Positions 35,280-43,955 are shown, counted from the first letter of the stretch. The stretch: 54,169 bases of DNA from an uncultured Bacteroidota bacterium (GCA_902609095.1 CACLQQ010000008.1:1-54169); one strand, 5' to 3'. Notes: generated by a model not told the origin, from the letters alone. Made by a program: numbers and translations.

Positions 35280-35345
35280 CTATCCATCAGCACAACAACA
35301 GCAACAAACTGTAGTAGAAGTCCTAAATGATTTAATATGTCTCAT
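35280..35345 (-). CDS. Polycysteine leader peptide (21 aa) of the sulfur assimilation operon
   Basis: The short reading frame starts with ATG at 35345, reads MRHIKSFRTSTTV followed by five consecutive Cys codons (35306-35292) and ADG, and stops with TAG at 35280. Five adjacent cysteines in a 21-residue peptide directly before sulfite reductase and siroheme genes strongly suggest a regulatory leader that senses charged Cys-tRNA. A ribosome paused at the Cys codons would cover segment 1 (35322-35315), let segments 2 and 3 pair, and prevent termination. A ribosome reaching the stop would mask segment 2 and allow the terminator to form. It is too short for ordinary gene callers. Confidence 0.8.
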   Translation of the reverse strand: MRHIKSFRTSTTVCCCCCADG

Positions 35346-35356
35346 GTTTTATTCAT

Positions 35357-35390
35357 AAAAAAAGCCTGTACGAAGAATCGTTCAGGCTTT
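35357..35390 (-). terminator. Upstream terminator of the tandem attenuator
   Basis: On the minus strand AAAGCCTG (35390-35383) pairs with CAGGCTTT (35368-35361). Four further pairs (ACGA with TCGT) lie beyond one mismatch, the loop is 4 bases, and a run of seven U residues ends at 35357. It lies between the upstream four-cysteine frame and the start of the five-cysteine leader, 12 bases before the latter's ATG. Confidence 0.8.
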
Positions 35391-35414
35391 AATTTTTCTT
35401 TTACACTATTATAC

Positions 35415-35470
35415 CTACCGAAGCTTTTCGAGTTGGGACCGACAGCAACAACAGATATTAATTTTTTCAT
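35415..35470 (-). pseudogene. Upstream polycysteine leader frame, out of frame with its ATG by one base
   Basis: Codons 35453-35442 read four consecutive cysteines (TGT TGT TGC TGT), followed by RSQLEKLR and TAG at 35417-35415. The only nearby ATG (35470) is followed by six A residues and is off by one. With seven A residues the frame would read MKKINI, four Cys, RSQLEKLR and stop. The segment at 35423-35413 resembles the 3' arm of the following terminator, as in the downstream module. It is therefore probably a second leader peptide, inactivated by a one-base loss or miscalled in a homopolymer. Confidence 0.6.
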
Positions 35471-35476
35471 TTAGAT

Positions 35477-35506
35477 AAAATATATTGATATTATTTATGA
35501 AACAAC
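35477..35506 (-). promoter_or_regulatory. Probable promoter of the sulfur operon
   Basis: On the minus strand GTTG (35506-35503) is followed after 18 bases by TATATTTT (35484-35477), which matches the TAnnTTTG -7 element at all but the last base. Transcription would start just before or at the ATG of the upstream leader (35470), so both attenuator modules would be included in the transcript. Confidence 0.5.
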
Positions 35507-35594
35507 TGGGACATCAAAAAATTACGTTAAAGGATAAATATTAAGTAAAAATTATCTTGTGTACGACATTACAAAACAACAATACCAAGAGTGT

Positions 35595-37069
35595 ATGTTA
35601 GCTAAAGCGTATGCAAGTGCTGTTCAAGGAGTCGATGCACAGACTATTACTATGGAAGTCAATGCTGGGAGAAATGTTGCCGCAGGAAAGCAATTCTATT
35701 ACCTCTTGGGCTTACCCGACAACGTTGTTAAAGAAGGATTTCAGAGAATAGAAGCTGCCATTAAAAATATCGGCTATGAAATGCCACGTCTCAAGCTGGT
35801 GGTGAACATGGCCCCTGCAGATATCCACAAAGAAGGGTCTGCCTATGATCTAACCATATCTGTTGGCATCTTAGCCGCTACCAAGCAAATTGCAGCCGAT
35901 AAATTGTCAGAATATCTTATCATGGGAGAGCTGGCTTTAGATGGAAACCTAAGGCCTGTAAAAGGTGCTCTGCCTTTAGCCATAGAGGCTCACGAGCAAA
36001 AATATAAAGGGATCATTCTTCCCAAGCAAAACGCCAATGAAGCTGCCATAGTCGATAATCTCAAAGTCTATGGTATAGATAATCTTGTTGAAGCGGTAGA
36101 ATTCTTGATCTAACGTTAAGGGACAAGAAAATATAAAAAGAGCATTAGAAATCACAGCCGCTGGTGGACACAATGTGATACTAATCGGTCCTCCTGAGGC
36201 AGGAAAGACCATGCTGGCTAAAAGGCTACTTGGGATATTGCCTCGACCCAGTTTACATGAAGCGCTAGAAGTGACCAAGATTCATTCTGTTTGTGGATTT
36301 CTTGGACCTAATTCTTCTCTCATCTCTTCAAGACCATTCAGAAGCCCGCATCACACGGTTAGTGATGTGGCTTTAGTTGGTGGTGGTTCTGATCCAATTG
36401 CAGGAGAAATATCTTTGGCTCAGAACGGTGTTTTTATTTCTGGATGAGTTGCCAGAATTCAAACGATCTGTTCTGGAAGTTATGCGTCAACCGATGAAAG
36501 AACGTCGAGTCACTATTTCTATTGCAAGAGTAACTGTGGATTACCCGTCCAGTTTCAATCTTGTCGCATCTATGAACCCATGTCCATGCGGATACTACAA
36601 TCACCCAGAGAAGGATTGTTCTTGTGGGCCAGGAATCATGAAAAAGTACCTGAATAAGATTTCCGGACCCCTACTAGATCGAATCGACCTACATGTAGGG
36701 GTTACATTAGTGTCTTATGATGGGTTAAGCAATCGTAAATATAAAAGTGAAAGCAGTCCGGACATCAGAGCAAGAGTGGCTACAGTAAGAAAAATACAAA
36801 AAGAGCTTTTTTAAGATTTTCCTGACATCTACTACGATGCTCAAATATTCAATAGGATGGGACAAGAAATGTGCCAATTACATACGGCTGGCATTACATT
36901 ACTTAAAACCACTATGGAAGGATTGCAACTGTCTGCCCGTGCATATGATCAAATATTAAAAGTGGCAAGAACATGTGCTGATCTATCAAGGAGTGAAGGA
37001 ATTGACATCCAGTACTTGGCTGAATCAATACAATATCGGAGCTTAGAGAGGGAAGGATGGGCGGGATAA
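35595..37069 (+). pseudogene. comM: Decayed ComM / YifB-type Mg chelatase-like AAA ATPase
   Basis: ComM is a hexameric helicase that promotes branch migration during natural transformation. Fragments in order: an N-terminal ChlI domain (MLAKAYASAVQGVDAQTI...EAVEFLI, to 36113); the AAA core from VKGQENIKRAL with Walker A GPPEAGKTM; LDELPEFKRSVLEVMRQP and MNPCPCGYYNHPEKDC; and a C-terminal domain ending QYRSLEREGWAG. Three lesions are seen: a deletion of about 40 residues with a frame change at 36113, one extra T in the T5 run near 36433, and an in-frame TAA at about 36812-36814. Several normally conserved residues in the core have changed. The real start is the ATG at 35595. Confidence 0.9.
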
Positions 37070-37117
37070 CGTGCTTTTTATGTATTTTACCTCAGGCAAG
37101 TTAGAATCGAAAATATT

Positions 37118-38283
37118 TTGCTACAATCAACAGTAAAAATCACCGAATCTTACGTTAAGAATCAGTTCAACGACCCCATTTGGGAACCCTTTACTTACCA
37201 TGATGTTAATCTTAAGACAGCCGTTGTAAATGCGGCTAACGTTTCAGGAACTACAGAACAATTATCAGCTGAAGAGATGGAAATCTTATTAGTTGCTGCT
37301 TTGTTCCATGATGTCGGTTATAAATAGTGCTATGACCAGCATGAGTAAGCAAGCATTAGAATAGCAGTGGAGTTCTTGACTTCTTCTGATTACGATCCTG
37401 ATAAAACAGCACGAGTCAAAGAACTCAAAAAAAGCACGAAAACAGACTATTCAGATCTACGAGATAGTACACTCAAACAAGCGATACATGATGTGGACCA
37501 TTTCAGTATAGGGTCGGTCAACTTACCAGAAAAAAGTAAGCTTCTACGAAAAGAAATAGAACTAAAAAGAGAAAGTAAGCTACAGGGCAAAGAATGGAGA
37601 AAGATTCAAAAAAACTACTTAGCACAAACTGATTTGCTGACTGATCAAGCCCGAGAAAACTATGCTCCCATCAGAAAGGAAAATTTAAAGGCTCTGGAGA
37701 AAAAGAAAAAGCCAAAGAAAAAGAAAAAGAAAAAAGCTATCCCAGAAAATCCCAAATTAGGTAGAGGGGTTGAAACGATGTATCGAGTGATTTTTAGAAA
37801 TCAAATAAACCTTAGCTCAATAGCTGATAATAAGACTAATAGGCTCGTCGGTATCAACTCTGTAATGCTTTCTTTATTAATTAGTTCATTGGGTGGAAAT
37901 GTCCTGTCTCAAGGTGTATCAATAACTATGGATTTTAGGATTCTAATTCCAGTATTGATCCTTATTTTAACCTCAGGAATAGCAATGATTAACGCGACCA
38001 TGGCAGCAAGGCCTAATATTCCTAAATTGAAAAAGTACCACGAAACAATGAGTCTAATTTTCTTATGAATTTCATCCAGATGTCCAAGGATGATTTTATC
38101 CAGAAAATGGATGATTTCAAAGTTGATGACAATTCCATATACACCCACTTAGCTGAGGATATATATAATCACGGTATTGTACTGAACAGAAAATACTTGC
38201 TATTGAAGGTTGCCTGTAATGTTTTTATGATAGGTCTCTTAGCTTCTTTAGTAAGTCTTATTTTACTAAATGTGATTTTGTAG
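37118..38283 (+). pseudogene. Broken HD-phosphohydrolase fused to a DUF5706 (Pycsar-effector-like) membrane domain
   Basis: The N-terminal part is an HD hydrolase (YHDVNLKTAVVNAA, then LLVAALFHDVGY). A charged linker rich in lysine follows (about 37680-37750). The C-terminal part has RGVETMYRVIFRNQINLSSIADNK, two hydrophobic helices, LNRKYLLLKVACNVF and a final membrane helix. This matches the family formerly called DUF5706, now named for the transmembrane effector of Pycsar systems. Two in-frame stops interrupt it (TAG at 37325-37327 and TAA about 20 bases later, in the context YK-stop-CYDQHE-stop-ASIRIA), plus a frameshift near 38050-38068. It starts with a possible TTG at 37118. No nucleotide cyclase gene is nearby. 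The fused HD form is widespread in Bacteroidota outside defence loci. Confidence 0.82.
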
Positions 38284-38295
38284 TCCTAAGAAATT

Positions 38296-38688
38296 TTATT
38301 CCTCTTCATCAGAGTCTAATAGGTTTCTTTCATTTAAGAATGTATACCACTTAAGAACCTTCTTCACATCGCTAATCATTACCTGATCACGATCATAATC
38401 GGGTAATATCTGAGCAAAGTAACCGAACAATTCTTTAGGCGAGGAGCTCAGAGGTGGAATAGATATTTCTAAGGTTATAATTTTTTGGAAGACTTCCTTC
38501 ATCTCACAAGCATCAACATCAGTATAAATTGCTACCGTGTCTAGAGGAGTAAACTGATGCTTTCTTATAGAAACAAACTTTGTTTTTCCAGTGTCAATGT
38601 CTTCAACTACAAGTCCATTACTGCGAGATGTTACCATCTTATATAAACCAGGCAGACCACTAACCGCAACAAAATCTTTTAGTACCAT
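38296..38688 (-). CDS. DUF5606 domain protein
   Basis: This intact protein of 130 residues begins LKDFVAVSGLPGLYKMVTSRSNGLVVEDID, the conserved opening of the Bacteroidota-specific DUF5606 family, and ends with an acidic tail. The family has no assigned function that I know of. The N-terminal half looks like a small SH3-like beta domain. A perfect TAnnTTTG element (TACTTTTG, 38714-38707) lies 18 bases before its ATG. It is convergent with the broken HD gene. Confidence 0.85.
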   Translation of the reverse strand: MVLKDFVAVSGLPGLYKMVTSRSNGLVVEDIDTGKTKFVSIRKHQFTPLDTVAIYTDVDACEMKEVFQKIITLEISIPPLSSSPKELFGYFAQILPDYDRDQVMISDVKKVLKWYTFLNERNLLDSDEEE

Positions 38689-38706
38689 ATCTTCTTAATT
38701 GTGCCG

Positions 38707-38714
38707 CAAAAGTA
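38707..38714 (-). promoter_or_regulatory. -7 promoter element for the DUF5606 gene (TACTTTTG)
   Basis: This is a perfect TAnnTTTG on the minus strand followed by CGGC, as in the rpsA and atpD promoters. It predicts a leader of about 14 nt before the ATG at 38688. TTTG at 38733-38730 is 15 bases upstream, somewhat close for a -33 box. Confidence 0.5.
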
Positions 38715-38753
38715 CCAAAACAACCAAATCAAAGTTGAAAAATAAGAAACACA

Positions 38754-39467
38754 TCAATCATACAATGTATATAAGACTTCTAAGGATTTCAAATCGGTGA
38801 AACCTTCAACATGTATTTTATAATAATCGATTAGATGATTAATCAGTTCTTTTCTCTGAGTCTTGGTTGAACTCACATCAGATCCAGACAAATATTTTGA
38901 AAGAATATTGCTCAACTCTGGCTCCAAGGTTCTTCTATTATTAAGCACGCTATCTACAAACATACCTTCCCTAAGCGAAAACACAGTCTCCATCTGATTT
39001 CGGTTATTCTGGAGTTCAAAACCAATAACTCTGGCTAACTCGATGAGATATCTGATATGAAAATCTCGGAGTACAACACCTGTAGAGTCCAGTTCACAGA
39101 ACTTAGTTGCTATGAAATCATAAGTGGACTCGGTATCATCTGATTGTGTAACTGACTTACGACTCACCTCTATCAAAAATATACCTAAAGTACCTCTCAC
39201 AATATCAAAGGGAATATGAGAATAGATTTTGTGAAACTTGATTTCTTTAATTCTTGACAAGGACGGTTTATTCGCTGGTTTATCATAGCAAACTATGTCT
39301 ACCATATTCATGACCTGCATTATGGAAGCTTTGGCAGACTTTTTCTTCCTTACACCTCCACAGATATATGATCTCATTCCTACATCTGGAGAAAATATAT
39401 CAAGTATTAGACTGGTCTCTCCGTATTTAACAGTTTTACATATGATACCCTGACGATTAACTATCAT
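38754..39467 (-). CDS. recO: DNA repair protein RecO
   Basis: RecO loads RecA with RecF and RecR and anneals SSB-coated single strands. The 237-residue protein has the N-terminal OB fold (IVNRQGIICKTVKYGETSLILDIFSPDVGMRSYICGGVRKK) followed by a helical domain with DFHIRYLIELARVIGF. The zinc-finger cysteines present in some RecO proteins are absent, as is common in Bacteroidota. The gene follows the small protein and GH3 genes on the same strand with 29 bases between. Confidence 0.9.
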   Translation of the reverse strand: MIVNRQGIICKTVKYGETSLILDIFSPDVGMRSYICGGVRKKKSAKASIMQVMNMVDIVCYDKPANKPSLSRIKEIKFHKIYSHIPFDIVRGTLGIFLIEVSRKSVTQSDDTESTYDFIATKFCELDSTGVVLRDFHIRYLIELARVIGFELQNNRNQMETVFSLREGMFVDSVLNNRRTLEPELSNILSKYLSGSDVSSTKTQRKELINHLIDYYKIHVEGFTDLKSLEVLYTLYD

Positions 39468-39496
39468 TGAATTTTCTCTTATTATAATTCAATAAT

Positions 39497-39769
39497 TTAA
39501 TTGTTGGAACTACCATATTTCTTGCGCAGCGATATTCTTAGCAATTGTCTTTTTAAGATAAGCTCTGCTAGCGCTTTAATTCTCAAATCACCACTATAAT
39601 GCTGTATGGCATGCTTCAACTTTTGTTCATCGATATCTAAACGATACATATAACTCAAAAGCAAACTCGCATCTTCTTCTATTAACTCCCCTACTCGCCT
39701 TGCGATTACATCTAAGAGATCATCATAGCTGGCATCCTCAACTGATATTGGTAAAAAATCATCAAACAT
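39497..39769 (-). CDS. Small conserved hypothetical protein
   Basis: It has 90 residues, is mostly alpha-helical and lacks a signal peptide or membrane segment. It opens MFDDFLPISVEDASYDDLLDVIARRVGELIEED and has a basic C-terminal helix. I do not recognise a named domain, but the sequence has good coding character. Its ATG overlaps the GH3 gene end by 8 bases, so the two are probably translated together. Confidence 0.65.
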   Translation of the reverse strand: MFDDFLPISVEDASYDDLLDVIARRVGELIEEDASLLLSYMYRLDIDEQKLKHAIQHYSGDLRIKALAELILKRQLLRISLRKKYGSSNN

Positions 39770-41249
39770 GGTTCAAATTGAGTAACTCATCCAATATAGA
39801 CCTATCGTTCCGTAATTTCTGGATTTTACTTTGACCACCCTGCTTTCCTATTGACTTCAAATAACGATCAAAGGTTCCTGATTTCAATTCATGAACTTTT
39901 AGTTGATTCATTGCTATTGAATTAAACCTCTTTTGTTTATAGTTCCCATTTATACCCTGTATCTGCTGGTCTAAGTCGCGTTCAAAACTCTCTATATCAT
40001 TAGGAGCTTGAATGAACTCAATTGCCCAGTCATGCCATCCTTTCTCATTAACAGAAATGTATTTAGGAGCAATACTGTAATGAGCTAACCCCACTTGATA
40101 TTTATCAGCGGTATTCATTAATGCTTGTTGGGCTTGCCATAACATTAGATCCTCACCGAAAGCATTAACATATTCCGATATCCTTCCTACAACTATAATT
40201 TTATAAGGAGACAAACTGACAAACTCAACAATATCGCCAATCACATATCTCAAAAGGCCGGTTAATGTAGAAATGAGTAGAACGTATCTTTCCCTTAACT
40301 CTAAATCATCGAAGCCCAATATTTCTTCAGAGCCCTCAGAATCAAAATCATCAAATCTGACAAATTCAAAATAAATTCCACTATTAGTCATTAAGAGCAT
40401 ACCATTTTCATCAGGATTGTCTTGAAATGCCAAGAAACCCTCAGTAGCATTATAAATCTCAATAAACTTGAAATGGGGTAAGTCTATCAAAGACTTTAAT
40501 TGATTGAGATAGGGATCCATACTAACTCCACCATGCAAGTAAGCTTTCAAAGTAGGCCAATGGTCTGATAAAGACCTTGGGTGAATGTTTTTTTGAACTC
40601 CTGAGAGGACGGTGATAACCCAAGTCGGCACTCCGGCGAGCAATGAAATATCTCTACTTTTAGAAGCCTTATTGACCGTTATCTCTAACTTTTCTTTCCA
40701 GTTAGGTAAGATAGCCTCACTGATCTTAGGCACATAATAGGGTCTGAAAAATTGAGGAATTCGATTAAGCATAATCCCTGACACATCGCCAATCAAGTAA
40801 TTCTTATGCCTTTCATATATAGCCCCGCCAATCAATAAGTTTTTAGCATTGAACACATTCATGCTAGGCACATTATTATAGAGTGTATTGAGTGTATACC
40901 ATGAACCTCTTAAATGATTGGCACGTACAAAAGATTCGGGAGTGGGAACAAGTTTTTTCTTACCGCTTGTAGTGCCAGATGATTGAGCATAATATTCTAT
41001 CTCTCTATCATTCTGTCGCATCAACTGCGCTATTCTCTCTTCATACTTTTTGTAAGTACTAATCTGAATCTGTGATTTGAAATCAATCTCCTTTGATAAA
41101 CCTTCCACTTCTGGATTAAGTTGTAAAACTAAATCGTTCTTCAGAATCTGATCTAACTGCTCGTTTTGACATAGGGAAGTTTGATATCTCACCTGATCCA
41201 GCTCTTTATCAAAGCGTTTGACGTAATATTTTACTAAACCATTAATCAT
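39762..41249 (-). CDS. GH3 auxin-responsive promoter family protein (acyl-adenylate / amide synthetase fold)
   Basis: It has 495 residues. GH3 proteins in plants conjugate amino acids to auxin or jasmonate through acyl-adenylates; bacterial members are of unknown substrate. Family segments seen are EYYAQSSGTTSGKKKLVPTPESF (ATP-binding motif), HGGVSMDPYLNQLKSL, FIEIYNATEGFLAFQDNP, YVLLISTLTGLLRYVIGDIV and ISEYVNAFGEDLM. The C-terminal domain contains QGINGNYKQKR and the final KIQKLRNDRSILDEL. The ATG at 41249 is used because the longer frame begins with TTG. The decayed gene upstream ends 20 bases away. Confidence 0.85.
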   Translation of the reverse strand: MINGLVKYYVKRFDKELDQVRYQTSLCQNEQLDQILKNDLVLQLNPEVEGLSKEIDFKSQIQISTYKKYEERIAQLMRQNDREIEYYAQSSGTTSGKKKLVPTPESFVRANHLRGSWYTLNTLYNNVPSMNVFNAKNLLIGGAIYERHKNYLIGDVSGIMLNRIPQFFRPYYVPKISEAILPNWKEKLEITVNKASKSRDISLLAGVPTWVITVLSGVQKNIHPRSLSDHWPTLKAYLHGGVSMDPYLNQLKSLIDLPHFKFIEIYNATEGFLAFQDNPDENGMLLMTNSGIYFEFVRFDDFDSEGSEEILGFDDLELRERYVLLISTLTGLLRYVIGDIVEFVSLSPYKIIVVGRISEYVNAFGEDLMLWQAQQALMNTADKYQVGLAHYSIAPKYISVNEKGWHDWAIEFIQAPNDIESFERDLDQQIQGINGNYKQKRFNSIAMNQLKVHELKSGTFDRYLKSIGKQGGQSKIQKLRNDRSILDELLNLNHV

Positions 41250-41268
41250 ACTTACCAAAACTCAAAGC

Positions 41269-42793
41269 TTAAGCTCGCTTACGTTGCAAAGGTTTAGTAA
41301 TATCAAGAATTATCTTCCATGATCCCTCATAAGGAATAATCTCTATCTCAGCACTGTATTCGTTGAGGTTCATCTCGGTAGAACTCAATCGTTTTACATA
41401 CTTTTCTGCATATCGACTGGCCCTTATCGGGTTAAAATCAGCCTTAACTAATGATAAGAGCATTCGAATGAAACAATTTGACCGAAGGTTTTGGTCATTC
41501 TTTAGATGGCGATAGGAATACTTATCTAATGCCTCTGTACGATCAATTAGTTTACCATACTTTTTGTCAGCCAGCAATATAATAAACTGGGCGATCAATA
41601 TTGATATGTTCATGCCTCTCTTATCCTTCGAATAGTGTAGTACCTCATTTAGAAATTTTCCCAGTTTAAAGTTATGAACTCTTCTTTTTCCAGATTCTGA
41701 TAAATCTACATAACCAATTTTTGAAAGAAAATGAATTTATGCAGACCGAATACGCCATTACTGAATCCAAATATCATCTAAACTTTCAAAGGCACTTTGA
41801 GTGGTAACTTTAAACAAAACATTTGCGCCAGACTGATATCTTTCAGACAACATCTCAAGTGTAAAAAAAAATAACTGAAAGTTGAATTCCAATGAACTGT
41901 CCCAGGACGAGGATTTTAGTTGATTAGATTTTCAAAATCATGTCTATATTCATCGTAATCATTTGTATAGATTGAAGCCACCGCCATTCTTAATCGCATT
42001 GTATAAAGCTGATACTGAATATGACTTAAATTCCTTTGATAAAACTTCAACGCTTCACATAGATGCTTTTTTTAGTTTCTCTTATTGTTTAGTTAATAAA
42101 AAGTAAAAATAAATATTGGAATAAATTCTTTGGATGTTTACGTTCGCCTGTCCTGGATATATTGATTCTCTCATCCCGAGTATCATTTTTTCATAATTAG
42201 TCTTTTCCTTCGCCGAAATTAGGCTTTTATTATTCACTACTCTATTCACCAATTCATAATAAAGACCTGATACAGTTCCCTTTTGATTTATAATTTCTAA
42301 GTGTGAATTATATTTTGAAGAATATATTATTGATTGATTAATATCATATGTTACGAATGAATAATAGTGCTGTAAAAATTGACCGCTTAAGAGGCTGAGA
42401 TCATTCAAATGATTCAACTCTGAATCTTTAAGTAGCTTTATCGCATAATAAATGGCCAACGGCCTTTGTCCTAGTCTGAATAAATATATACCTCTTATAT
42501 GTAATAGATTTAACCGTACCAAAATCATCAGAGTAATTATTCTCGTTGCCAATCAAAACAATTTTATCAATAAGCTGATTTTCAACTCTATTGAGCATGC
42601 GCTTCTCAGTCTTTGTTAAAAGTATTGATTCAGAGTTTTACTCTTTGCATATTTTAAGCAATAAGTCTATTCGCCCCTTGATTAACTTTTTTTGATCTTG
42701 CATGACAAGATAAAATTCATATTCTGGGATAACCTTTATCAAACCATTTATCCTATTTTTAAGATTAATAAAGTTATGGTTATCAATTATTTA
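41269..42793 (-). pseudogene. Decayed gene for a large helical hypothetical protein
   Basis: Minus-strand frames recover one long helical, TPR-like protein in pieces: HNFINLKNRINGLIKVIPEYE, then LLHIRGIYLFRLGQRPLAIYYAIKLLKD (open at 42082-42552), then EALKFYQRNLSHIQYQLYTMRLRMAVASIYTNDYDEYR, then VLFKVTTQSAFESLDDIWIQ, and finally IHFLSKIGYVDLSESGKRRVHNFKLGKFL to the end (open at 41269-41613). Stops (in KE-stop-NSES, LIN-stop, IQ-stop-WRIRSA-stop) and at least two frameshifts interrupt it. The layout resembles an unnamed Bacteroidota family of about 500 residues. The 5' end cannot be located. No function is known to me. Confidence 0.7.
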
Positions 42794-43248
42794 TGAATAA
42801 TAAAAGAATTATAACTAAATATCCATTAGTCCAAAATCGGTCAATATTATCAAACAAACATATCAGAAGCAAAATTACCTTTGAATGGATAGAAGTCTCA
42901 ATTTTTATTGAAATAGTCAACTTAAAATACTGACTGTTAGCTGTTTATATAATTTTAACGAGCATAACTGTTAATAAATTATGACGTACTTATTGACTTG
43001 TTGTCCGTTAGCTATGTAGGGTATATCTGCTACATTTGTTTACCATTAATATCCAATCAAAGTATCATGATTAATTATATAATCGGAGACAACGTTGCGA
43101 CTATATCGCTAAAAACACAGTTCTATGGTTTTTACAAGGGTCAGTTTGGCCGTTGTAATAACCCTCACAAGTCGATGTAAAAATTATTTAAAGGGTGTTT
43201 ATTAAGGGGATGACCAATATTTGTAGCTCCTTTGACTTTCAGACCTAT
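42794..43248. other. Gap without a recognisable gene
   Basis: These 455 AT-rich bases contain only short frames (for example on the plus strand at 42998-43180) without family resemblance or a credible start. The part adjoining 42794 may include the eroded 5' end of the neighbouring decayed gene. No tRNA, terminator or promoter could be supported. Confidence 0.5.
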
Positions 43249-43947
43249 TCAGTTCAGCAAGAATATGCAAGGAACCTTTCCTATTATATAGTTCTTGGCT
43301 TTCTTCCAATCCTTAATCGTTTTCGTTTGAATATTCTCTCTAAGGGCACTGATTTCTTGTGCAATACAGAGTTTCATGTGATCTGGTAATTTAGATATTA
43401 ATGCGCGATACAGTTTCTGATTTCTATATGGTGTCTCAATAAATATGTGGGTATAGTTTGATTTTGACAGATTGCCTTGAATGGTTCTTAACTTCTTAAT
43501 CAATTCAGGCTCCTTAATTGGGAGGTATCCATGAAATGTGAATTGCTGTCCATTCAACCCTGAGGCCATTAAAGCCATAAATATAGAACTTGGACCAGTT
43601 AAAGGAACAATGCTGTAATAATAGGATCTTGCCAAATCAACAATCTTATTTCCGGGATCAGCGATACATGGCAAACCTGCCTCTGACATTAATCCAATAT
43701 TTCTGCTCGAGCTTAATATTTCCCTAATCTCTTTATCATTATATTGATGATTTCTTTTATCCAATTCATAGAAGGTTGAACCATCAATATCAAAATCAGG
43801 AATAATTGATCGAATAAATCGCCTTGCTGTTCTGACCTTCTCTACTATAAAGCAATCTAATCCACGAATCGTATCATAAACAACATGTGGCATATGATCC
43901 AGAGACTGTTCTGATATTGGTGCAGGGATAAGATAAAGGGTTCGCAT
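43249..43947 (-). CDS. SAM-dependent methyltransferase of the RsmI (16S rRNA C1402 ribose) family
   Basis: It has 232 residues with the tetrapyrrole-methylase fold. The N-terminus is LYLIPAPI, later IGLMSEAGLPCIADPGNKIVDLA is the strongest RsmI-like motif, and VPLTGPSSIFMALMASGLNG and FHGYLP follow. It is shorter than E. coli RsmI (286) and matches the short Bacteroidota version, whose exact target is less certain. It is divergent from scpA, with only 20 bases between the two ATGs. Confidence 0.85.
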   Translation of the reverse strand: MRTLYLIPAPISEQSLDHMPHVVYDTIRGLDCFIVEKVRTARRFIRSIIPDFDIDGSTFYELDKRNHQYNDKEIREILSSSRNIGLMSEAGLPCIADPGNKIVDLARSYYYSIVPLTGPSSIFMALMASGLNGQQFTFHGYLPIKEPELIKKLRTIQGNLSKSNYTHIFIETPYRNQKLYRALISKLPDHMKLCIAQEISALRENIQTKTIKDWKKAKNYIIGKVPCIFLLN

Positions 43948-43955
43948 AGGATCTA

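Noticed and set aside
35195-35345. A SAM or other metabolite riboswitch in front of the sulfite reductase operon.
   Set aside because: I saw no SAM-I/SAM-II-like core. The leader is explained by the short Cys-rich frame, the alternative pairings and the terminator.
37118-38283. An active Pycsar anti-phage system.
   Set aside because: No pyrimidine cyclase gene lies next to it, the gene is broken, and HD-DUF5706 fusions occur widely outside defence islands.
42998-43389. Two plus-strand frames of about 60 codons in and beside the gene-poor gap.
   Set aside because: They have no family resemblance and no promoter or credible context. The second lies antisense to the rsmI-like gene.
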